64,000 nt of DNA, taken from contig NC_069087.1 in the NCBI RefSeq assembly GCF_947172395.1, positions 12,915,107 through 12,979,106 on the forward strand, read 5' to 3'. Below the pieces are notes generated by a model. That model did no database searches and had not been told where the DNA came from. It saw only the letters and a program-made list of their open reading frames with translations. The number at the start of each line of letters is the position of its first letter. Within the stretch, counting starts at the first letter, position 1. This DNA comes from Bicyclus anynana (taxonomy: Eukaryota; Arthropoda; Insecta; Lepidoptera; Nymphalidae). Of the stretch, positions 55,385 to 64,000 are shown in pieces. A program made the translations under genes and the position numbers.

Positions 55385-55612
55385 TCTAGTCATCATCATT
55401 ATCAACCCATATTCGGCTCACAGCTGAGCTCGAGTTTCCTCTTAGAATGCCGGCGCAATGCGGATTGGCAGACTTCACACACGCAGAGAGTTAAGAAAAT
55501 TCTCTGGTATGTAGGTTTGCTCACGGTGTTTTCGTTCACCGTTTAAGACACGTGATATATAATTTCTTAAAATGCACATAACTAAAAAGTTGGAGGTGCA
55601 TGCCCCATTATG
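55385..55612 (-). repeat. SINE-A copy without tRNA head
   Basis: Counterpart of 8850-9118, better preserved at the 3' end (CATCATCATTATCAACCCAT) but ending at GTTGGAGGTGCATGCCCC. Confidence 0.8.
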
Positions 55613-56127
55613 ATACACCGTCGATGACTTTTTTTATTGAATGATTAGCTAACCTTTAAAGAAACTGAGAAGTTGGTAAAGATATTGAGAGACGAGAATG
55701 GAATTACTGAATGAAAATAATTACAAAATACTCCAAATGCCAACTGAAAGTAAACTGCGCTTATCGTCACTGCCAAAAATTGGCTTACAAAATTTTATCT
55801 CTGGGAATCTTTATTGTAATAAGCTTATTGGATATTCCCTGTGGATTGGAATCTATTTGGGAACATCCCTAAGATATTAGTGGCTAATCTAATCTTTCCG
55901 ATATGACGCAGGACTCGCATTCCTTCACGACTCTACGAAAATATTTGTGGTTAACAAGAAAAATGGTCTTCGTTACACACGGAAATCAATAGTGTAAAGT
56001 GCTGAAACAGTGGCGTTTTCTGGAATGGAAAAAAAATAATAAACACCCTAATTACACTAATTACATGGAGTTCCTGAAAATTCTAAAAATGTATAGCTTA
56101 AAATATGCTTTGAAAAAGTTTGCTACG

Positions 56128-56290
56128 GCCGTGGCTAGTTACCGCCAAGCGATTTAGCATTCCAATACCATGTCGTGTAGAAACCGAAAGGGGTGGATTT
56201 TCATCCTACTCTAACAGGTTAGGTCCGCTTCCATCTTAGATTGCATTACCATCAGGTGAGATTGTAGTCAAGGGATAATTTGTAAAAAAA
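56128..56290 (+). repeat. SINE-B fragment
   Basis: Counterpart of 9658-9835; CCGTGGCTAGTTACCGCCAA shows an internal deletion. Confidence 0.65.
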
Positions 56291-56375
56291 AAAACAACAA
56301 AAACAAAAAACAATGTTGCGGCGCCGCAAAGCATCGTGTGCCCCCGCTCTAATACAATGCAAAGTGGCTAGTAAT

Positions 56376-56412
<37 letters not shown>

Positions 56413-56413
<1 letters not shown>

Positions 56414-56559
56414 AATCTCAGGAACTACTGGTCCGATTTGAAAAATTCTTTCATTGTTAGATAGCTCATTTATCGAGGAAGGCTATAGGCTATATTTTAT
56501 CCCCGTATTCTTACGGGAACGGGGACCACGCGGGTGAAATCGCGCGGCGTCAGCTAGTA
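56413..56559 (+). mobile_element. Helitron 3' part
   Basis: Counterpart of 10147-10331 but begins at ATAATCTCAGGAACTACTGG straight after the ATC repeat; ends CACGCGGGTGAAATCGCGCG and CTAGT. Confidence 0.75.
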
Positions 56560-56823
56560 CATGATAAAACTAGGTGCATGCCGAGCCTCACTACACAGTC
56601 CCGATATCCCCACGAGAACAGGATCTCCGCGGGTTAACCACAGCTAGTTTATTTATTGAAACACATTTCAGTTCATACCATAATATATCCCACCTAACTA
56701 GGGTTGGCAACCGGCAACTATATATATTTATTATAATATTGTACTATATTTCGAGTCTGCGTACTATATACTATTGAAGATATATATAGTACGCAAAAAT
56801 ACTATGTTTCAACACAGAAATTT

Positions 56824-56919
56824 CTGAAGGTAGGAGGGGGTTTTAGCCGGTAGGAGTCCGGCACTACCCAAATGAGTGTACATGAGGATTTTCCCTCCTA
56901 CAGAAAAAAAAACAAAAAC
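56824..56919 (+). mobile_element. Small retroposon, copy 2 only
   Basis: Element of 96 bp (CTGAAGGTAGGAGGGGGTTT, ending in an A-rich tail) between direct repeats AACACAGAAATTT (56811-56823) and AACACAGAAACTT (56920-56932). Copy 1 has one repeat near 10580. It resembles the 3' end of a lepidopteran LINE. Confidence 0.8.
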
Positions 56920-58632
56920 AACACAGAAACTTAACAAATAAAATTTTCATTTAAATGTTTATGAACACTTTTTGATGAATGCAATAGCGTCTAGCCTATC
57001 CAAATTTGTTTGAGTTCGATTTTTTTTTTTTTAATAAATGTCAACTTTTGCTTATTCCATTAAAATACTTTAATCTGATCTTTTTTGAAAGAAGGAGGAA
57101 AAATCTGAAAATCTATAGCTAAATCTAAGATATGTTTATAAATGTTGGCAACCCTACACCTAACCTGAACGTCTCTTGGGACTGATTTCCAGAAACTTTT
57201 GCAATTTTGTACGCAGTATAATTCCTTCGTCGATCTCTGTACCATCATAATACGAGGTTAATTGAAATGTACGAGTAAGTCAAAACGAATGAATTTCTTA
57301 ATAAGCTTGTTAAATAATTAAATTTTTCTGCCTTCATTCTAGGTCAGTCCTAATTTTGGTATTGTTTTAATATAATGAGAACAAAGGAATAATTTTGTAA
57401 GCCAAATTAAGTAGTTAGACGTTGATTTTAAGAAAAAATCCTTTGTTAAGGAATTGTTTCAATTGAAAATAGCTAAAAGACTTAGCTAATTAACACAACA
57501 AGAGAAATTTAATAGAAAATAATTACGATAATAGACGGCATGTTAAAAAAAATAATATTCAGTAGTTAAACATTTACAAGTTGAATCGAGTTTCCAAATT
57601 TAAATAATGTTTAATGATTATTAACACTTGAATTATTTTGTAGTGAACTAATGCTACCTCAGACTAATTACCACAGGACCTGCCTCGCTAGACGTCAAAC
57701 CGATCTGTCAAAAGTTCAAAATCACGATCTAACATAAACTGCGTCTATAAAATCGATGTTTCATAGTGTTATAATTACACGTGTGTGTGTTACTATTTAA
57801 ATTTCTAGTTGTTTGTGTATAATGACACTACAAACAAGTGGGGACCAGCACTAAATGGACCGACATACAACGGCCAACCCTTAGTAACCAAGTGCGGAAA
57901 AGGCCTAGGAAAGAAGAAGAAGGAATGTAAATACACAGGATATATTTATTGGTGTTAATTTGAGTGCAATACAAGTCCAAAATATCTGAGAATGGCACTT
58001 ATAGTCAACCAGCGGACGTTCGCTACTTCGTATGCGTGATATAAAGACCCATGCAGCCAAGCGAAACCATGTTTTTTTTTCAATACGCGATTTTTACAAT
58101 GATACGTGATTTTAATACATTAAATTACCATCACATTCTATATACTAAGCGCAATGATGTTAGAAGAAAAGAAGTATATAAGTTACATAAACCTCATTCG
58201 ATGTTTACAACTGCCACACAAAAATTATTTCAGCGGCGTTGTCAACGGTGCGATGACAGTGCGTGGACTGAGATCAGGTTTGCTAATTAGCTTAGTTTTA
58301 AGGTGCCACTTGCGGTCCGCGTATAACATATCTACTTCTTTTTTATTCTAACATCATTGACTAAGTGACTACTTATTTAATGTTAATGATACTGGTAGTT
58401 GACTACTAGAGTTTCATTTCGAATTCAAAGGTAACAACTGCTGGCATAATTAAACCGTTCATTATAGTTTCGATGTCACTGGTTTCATTTTCGAGGACCA
58501 TCGACGTCGAGCACCATATACGAAGCATCAAATTGTCATTTAGTTAGATTAGCTGTTTTGTGGTGTTTTAGCGTAGACGTGTACCTACTGTGTATTATTA
58601 TAATACGTACTTAACCAAGTATCAATTTCAAG

Positions 58633-58835
58633 TATCGGAGGTCCTGGGTTCGATCCCCGGCTGGGTCGATTGAGGTTTTCTTATTTGGTCCAGGTCTGGC
58701 TGGTGGGAGGCTTCGGCTGTGGCTAGTTACCACCCTACCGACAAAGAAGGGTCTATCGGCTTTTCCTAAAAAAGAGGAAAACTTTTTTTTCCACAAGAAC
58801 GGAAACCAAGCGGGAAAAGCCGCAGGGTGTCCAGT
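58633..58835 (+). repeat. SINE-B head fused to a Helitron 3' tail, copy 2
   Basis: Counterpart of 12332-12535, so the fusion predates separation of the copies. Confidence 0.65.
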
Positions 58836-59963
58836 AGTATTGTTAATACCAATAAAAGAAATCTGATTAAAATCTCTTTTAATAATATAAAACGGAAAAG
58901 TTTGTTAATTTGTGTAGACGAGCTATTAACACCCATTTTAACAAATGACTACACCTCTATAATAAATAATTGTCGTTTATCCTATTCATTCTTATAATAA
59001 AGCAACAAATAAAAGTAAAGTTTCTTTTCCAATTACGCATTCTTCGGAAAGTTCGCCGTTTTTGTAGTTGAATAAAAAAGGGAGACCAAAGAGAACAGAA
59101 TCTAATTCGAAGTGATTTGACGAACTTTTTTAATAATCGAAGTTATTTTTTCCAACAATGTCATCTTTTAAGGAATAAAAAACAACATTGTGGTTTTAAA
59201 AGCAAGAATAAAGACATCGTATTACTTTGTCGTAAGACTGCTCTTTCAGTGAGTAAGTAGAGACAAGTAAATACTCCATGTCTTTTATTGGATTATTATT
59301 GATTGTTTTATTTATTTATAAGGAAACAAATAAAATAAATGTTATTAAGTACGAATGTATTTTGTCTCACTATAATAACTCAAATATACAATTTTTGATT
59401 ATTGATAAACTCTCTTTTGAATTAGGTTTTATTAAACGAAATAATAAAATGGAACCGAAATAAATTCAATACATTTATGATCTAGAACGTCTGATAATAT
59501 TTCACAAAGATGCTGGATATAGGTTGTAAAAATAGCCTATTGTTGGAACATACACGTAGGTGTCAGGAAAATTCAACCCACGTAGATCTACAGATTTTCA
59601 ATTGGAAATGTAAGGAAGCGAGAGTGTATTATAATTGGTTTCCTTACTTTCTTTCAAATCAACCCAATATAACTGTAACCCCGTAGACGATTGTTTTTTT
59701 TTGTTTAAGTTATATTACAAAAATATAAAAGTAAAAAACAAAGTAAAACTCAACAAAACAACTCTACTTTCTATTTTCTTATTTCATCAATAAAAATTTT
59801 TACGTAAATTTTTTTTTAACGCATTATACGTAAAATCCGTTTATGTAGTTGTTTCAGAAATTAGCAAATAGAAACATATTTTGTAATTTTCTGCACATAA
59901 TAATGTCCCAACTCAATTTTTGGTAACTTTTAAATGTACTTACAGTTACTCGATTTCCACTCT

Positions 59964-60346
59964 CTTATACAGGGTGCTGGGAAGTATTTCCCATAACTTC
60001 AAGGTTGACGAGTTCACTTAAAGGAGCTAAACGAAATGCATAACTAATATGTTTTAAACTAAAAAATAAAAACTTTTATGTTTTCATACAAAGTAGTTCA
60101 AATAATTTCGACTATTCATGTAACACACGCCTCTATCCTTGCATTTTAAAATTTTAAAGGTTGGCATACGTCATAATTAGGTATAAGGATGCGTATAAGA
60201 TGTTCTTTATTTTATGATCTATTCACAAAAGAAATATTATTTACTCCGAAAATATTAATGTTAGAACACATGTGGTTTGTACATTTTTAATTAATTTTCG
60301 GTAAAGACCCCATAGTTATGGGAAATACCCCCCAGCACCTTGTATA
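59964..60346. mobile_element. Mariner-like MITE, copy 2
   Basis: Counterpart of 14301-14689 without the SINE at its left tip. Confidence 0.75.
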
Positions 60347-60594
60347 CATGGATTGGTATAGCTTGGCAGATAGATAGATTAGGTATTCCTAAAAAGTACA
60401 CAGTCTTATTATCTATTTAACGAAAAGATTGTCGATGAAAAATAGCGGAATCTTAAAGAAGAGGGGATATGGAGCTTCAATTCAATTCAAACCACGCTGC
60501 TTCAATGCGGATTGGCGAGCAATCTAATTATTGCTGATAGAAGAGTAGCGATACGTCATCATGGAAGGGATAAGAGAATGGCGGTACAGGCCAA

Positions 60595-60745
60595 CAAGTC
60601 TAAAATGTTTTTCAGACAGCATGGGCATGGTGACAGTTGCCTCAAGGCGTTCATAATACGTACTATTATCGTGAATCGCAACAAACTTTCAAGAGTGAAA
60701 CGAACTGTCACCGTACCCATGCTATCTGAAAAACTCTTTACTAAG
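60595..60745. repeat. Foldback element, copy 2
   Basis: Arms GTTTTTCAGACAGCATGGGC and CCCATGCTATCTGAAAAAC flank GGTGACAGTT/AACTGTCACC pairing. More complete than the copy-1 version. Confidence 0.65.
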
Positions 60746-61605
60746 TCACTGCGCACTGCTATTGAGACGATTTTTGACAGTGTGAAACGAAGTGACAACG
60801 GTGTGAAAACAACTTTGCCCGTTTGGCTATTTAATGTGTTTAAGTGATTTTTATTGCAAAGTACATGTGCGCGTAAATAAATTAATCTGGATCGTTATTT
60901 TTATTTAATTTCCCTTCTATTTTCTAAGAATGCATTAAAAAATAAATTTAACGAACAACACCATCAACAAAAGTAACATCACCAACATCACAATTCCGGA
61001 CTGAGATGGATTGTTGCCGGGGTTTTTACTGAAAATGATTTCGAAGAAAGAAAAGCTCAAGCTCAATTAATTATAGCCCTACCCTGAGCCAACGAAGCAG
61101 TCAGATAAATAAGAGAATCCTTAAAATTATATAGTTATATCTATATACTTTTATAATAATATAGAAAGGAATAATTTAAAAAATAATTTAATTTTAAAAG
61201 TTTTAAAAAAAATGTCCAGTAGGTACAATCTCGTGGCTCGTGCAAATTAACTTGACACCTGGCTCGAATGATGTTTGTACTGTGTTTGTTTGGTTGAGTT
61301 TGGCAGCCAAATGTCAAGTTAACACAAGTTATACATTACGCGTACCTACATCAATCCCAGTAATCACACATCGAGCTACCTTTATGTTAATCAAGGAAAT
61401 GGATTTCTGTTCCAAAGTGGATTTTTATGGCCAATAACTTAGAATAATAACATCGGTATTGGTAAAAGGAAACCCATAATAATTTATGAAGTAATCTTTA
61501 CTTACTGGTATGCGTCGATCATAACTTAGTCCCGCGTACATTAGTTGATCAGACTTCAATTCCCGGGTGAGATATCAGATAACTTCAAAACATGTGCCTA
61601 CATGT

Positions 61606-62171
61606 TCAGAAAGAAAGAAAGAAAATATATTTATCACTACATTATGCCACACATCACAATTATTTAAGAATAATACCCTGCGATATGTGGCATAACCTAG
61701 AAAAAGGTCCTAGCTCAGCATATTGCTATATGCTCCCCATAAACGAAGAACATACAGCGCTGATTTTCAGCTAGGACCCAGTTCCAAATGCCACCACGAA
61801 AACAGGCAACATAAACCTATATTCATAGCCAAACCAAATTAAAACTTAACTAGTTTAAAAATTACAAAAAAAGAACGAAAAGAAAAATTATATAACATTA
61901 AAGTACCTATAGTATTTAAACCAACAATAAAATTAATTCCTAAGTTTAAATGTAACCACTATACTATTATTTTTATTTTTACCTACTATACTACATAATA
62001 AATAAAAAAAAGAAAAAGAATGAGAATAAAAATATTTATATAAAAATGTAATATGAATTAATAATTACTAAATTTGTATATTATTAAATATAATATTAAT
62101 ACACATATAAGTTACACATAGTATAATTTAAAAATATTTGCTACAAGAAAGAAAACTCCGCCACATGATGC
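61606..62171. mobile_element. Retroposon-like insertion, copy 2 only
   Basis: About 565 bases starting with a GAAAGAAAGAAAG tract and absent between CATGT and CCATCC in copy 1 (near 16360). AT-rich without clear coding; short CATG direct repeats at the borders. Orientation is probably minus if the GAAA tract is a 3' tail. Confidence 0.6.
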
Positions 62172-62799
62172 ATGATCCATCCTTTCCATTGACCATGACC
62201 TATTCATAGGAAGAATACAATAAGAATACAATAGAAATTATGAAAAAACTTTGTATATACGGGTGTCAAGGAGACGCGTGACGCGTTTATTTTTTATGGA
62301 TTTTACCGGCTTCTTGTAAAGACTCATTCTGGATCAATCTTTATTCTGTGGTTAAAGCTACAAACTAATACTATTTTTATTATAATAGGAATATTATGTT
62401 CCCAGAAAATTAACATTTCTTTTCGTGAATTGGGTCTTTGAACTCTAGATCCATTTTATTCCAATTGTCCCTTCCCTACTTTGTTGTTGTGTAAGTAGAG
62501 TTTGTTGACTCGTATTACTTGGTAAATATCGACTAAAGGCGGAATTATATTTGTCTGACGTGTCGTGTCGTGACGCATCAGAACAGAAATTTATATGGCT
62601 ACGTTTATACTTATGTGTTGTGACATGTCGTGATGGCTACTAATGTGTCGCATACAAAATGTATAATATCGATTCTGTTCTGATGTGTCACGACACGGAA
62701 CATCAGACAAATATAAATCCGCCTTTATTTATAAGGATTAAGTTGAGTCAAGCAACGATTATTTTATACTATAGATCAATGTTACTTATATATAAAAAT

Positions 62800-63912
62800 T
62801 TTAATAAAAAAATTCAACCGACTTCCAACTCAAAAATTAGCCTTAACTAAAAAGCAAAAAATAACATCTTACCTATGTGCTACCTTCTGATCAGTTTGAA
62901 GGCGGTGCCAAGCCAGTGATGTTTTAATTTAAGCCGTTTAAAATACAAAATTTCTGTGGTTCTTTCAGAAACGGCTTTAATTAAAACATGACACTGGATT
63001 GGCACCGCCTTCAAACTGATCAGAAGGTAGCACATAGGTAAGATGTTATTTTTTGCTTTTTAGTTAAGGCTAATTTTTGAGTTGGAAGTCGGTTGAATTT
63101 TTTTATTAAAATTTTTATTTTTTAATTTTTAGTGTTAGCACACCTACTGAGTGTAACCAAAACTGATACTAATAACCTTCGAGAAGTTCTCTTCATTGAC
63201 CTTCGTCTTCAATACCAGACCCTTAATTCAGTCACAACCCATCTAGGTGGAAAGTTCTCAGCAATACAAATTCATAAAGTCCCAACAACGGTAGCTACTG
63301 TGAACCGTCGAGGAGTTCCCTTAACTCTCCTTCATCTTCGTCACCAGACCCCTAATACAGTCACAACCCATCTAGGTGGAAAGTTCTCATCAATACAAAT
63401 TTATCAAGTCCAAACACAAGGTAGCTACTGGGAACCGTTGAAGAGTTCTCTTAACTGTCCTTCGTCTTCATCATCAGACCCTCAATACGGTCACAACCCA
63501 TCTAGGTGGAAAGTTCTCATCAATACAAATAAATCTAGCCCAAACAAAAGGTACCTGCTGTAAATCGTTGACGAGTTCCATCGTCTGTTTTTCGGCTTCA
63601 TCATCAGACCAACTCCAGACCTTCATAAAATTGTAGTGGTTTAAGATACCTTATGGAAACATTAACAAACGCACTAGCCGTCCCTACGATTTTCGAAAGT
63701 TCCCCTCGATTTCTCCAGGATGCCATCATCAGATCCTGACATGAAAAAAATGGGACCACCCTGGAATCAAACCCTTCAAAACAAAAAAAGAATTTTCAAA
63801 ATCGGTCCACAAATGACGGAATTATCGCTGGACATACATAAAAAAAAAAAAAAAAAAAAAACATACATACAGCCGAACGTAGAACCTCCTCCTTTTTGGA
63901 AGTCGGTTAAAA
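62800..63912. mobile_element. Large foldback element with internal minisatellite, copy 2 only
   Basis: Outer ends ATTCAACCGACTTCC and GGAAGTCGGTTAAAAAT are inverted. The first 310 bases form a hairpin with arms of about 140 bases (62800-62940 and 62969-63110), including AAGGCGGTGCCAAGCCAGTG and its near complement. Then come about 3.5 tandem 130-bp units and an A-rich stretch. Same family as 24108-24525. In copy 1 unrelated sequence with SINE-A occupies this place. Confidence 0.8.
63160..63620 (+). repeat. 130-bp tandem repeat, about 3.5 units
   Basis: CATCTAGGTGGAAAGTTCTC recurs at about 63239, 63368 and 63498, and GTAGCTACTG at 63291 and 63421 with GTACCTGCTG at 63551, so the period is 129-130. 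The open frame across it (63132-63563) changes reading relative to the unit and is not a convincing gene. Confidence 0.85.
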
Positions 63913-64000
63913 ATATCATTGATGTCAAATAATAAATAGGAAAATGAAAAAAAGTTCAATAAAATATGAAATAATATTGTAGTAGTATTAGAATTCAACC

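Larger units (their letters stand above)
45773..64000 (+). repeat. Segmental duplication, copy 2
   Basis: Second direct copy of the segment at 1-17606, starting inside a LINE 3' end and still matching at the last base of the window. It carries its own insertions (47094-47495, 48469-48840, 49019-49329, 50746-50942, 56824-56919, 61606-62171, 62800-63912) that are absent from copy 1. No N run separates it from the middle region, so the junction near 45.7 kb lies inside continuous sequence. Confidence 0.9.

Noticed and set aside
63132..63563. 143-residue open frame with repeats
   Set aside because: It runs over a 130-bp tandem repeat whose period is not a multiple of three, so units are read in different frames; no domain.

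Overview
The window looks like a gene-poor stretch of an AT-rich insect genome, most likely a moth or butterfly. I infer this from the repeats: three tRNA-derived SINE families of a kind familiar from Lepidoptera, short Helitrons ending in CTAG after a GC-rich hairpin, LINE 3' ends with ATG-type microsatellite tails, and mariner-, hAT- and Harbinger-like MITEs. I found no convincing host protein-coding gene, no intact tRNA or rRNA gene and no CRISPR.

Layout. (1) Positions 1 to about 17.6 kb and 45.77 to 64.0 kb are two direct copies of one segment at least 18 kb long, differing by scattered substitutions and many insertions. Several insertions can be dated and classified because the other copy holds the empty site: hAT (13181-13519), Harbinger-like (47094-47495), Helitron (50746-50942), LINEs (1307-1618 and 15455-15861), SINE (13986-14300) and retroposons (48469-48840 and 56824-56919). 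This is either a real segmental duplication or two haplotypes kept in one scaffold. (2) Positions 17.6-24.9 kb hold SINE, LINE and foldback debris and end in a 200-base run of N. (3) Positions 25.1-34.3 kb are a Maverick/Polinton element of the adintovirus-like type. (4) Positions 34.3-45.7 kb return to SINEs, Helitrons, nested LINEs and long inverted repeats.

The Polinton is the only coherent gene system. In order it carries: a family B DNA polymerase (5' part lost in the gap, one frameshift), a minus-strand orphan gene, an FtsK/HerA-type packaging ATPase, a conserved coiled-coil/acidic protein, a small fibre-like protein, a DDE integrase with C-terminal chromodomain, a basic/hydrophobic protein X-like protein, an adenain-like cysteine protease, a single jelly-roll penton, a 53-residue basic protein, a double jelly-roll major capsid protein and a VDVQGF-type protein. 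Polymerase and integrase would replicate and insert the DNA. ATPase, protease, penton and major capsid protein are the virion-forming set. Apart from the polymerase break and two genes without an ATG start, the reading frames are open.

The virion genes are packed head to tail. Four junctions are four-base ATGA stop/start overlaps (29862, 32421, 32579, 33787) and a fifth is CTGA (31337). This suggests a polycistronic message read by termination-reinitiation. Element ends are not resolved: the left one is in or beyond the gap, and no matching right inverted terminal repeat could be assigned.
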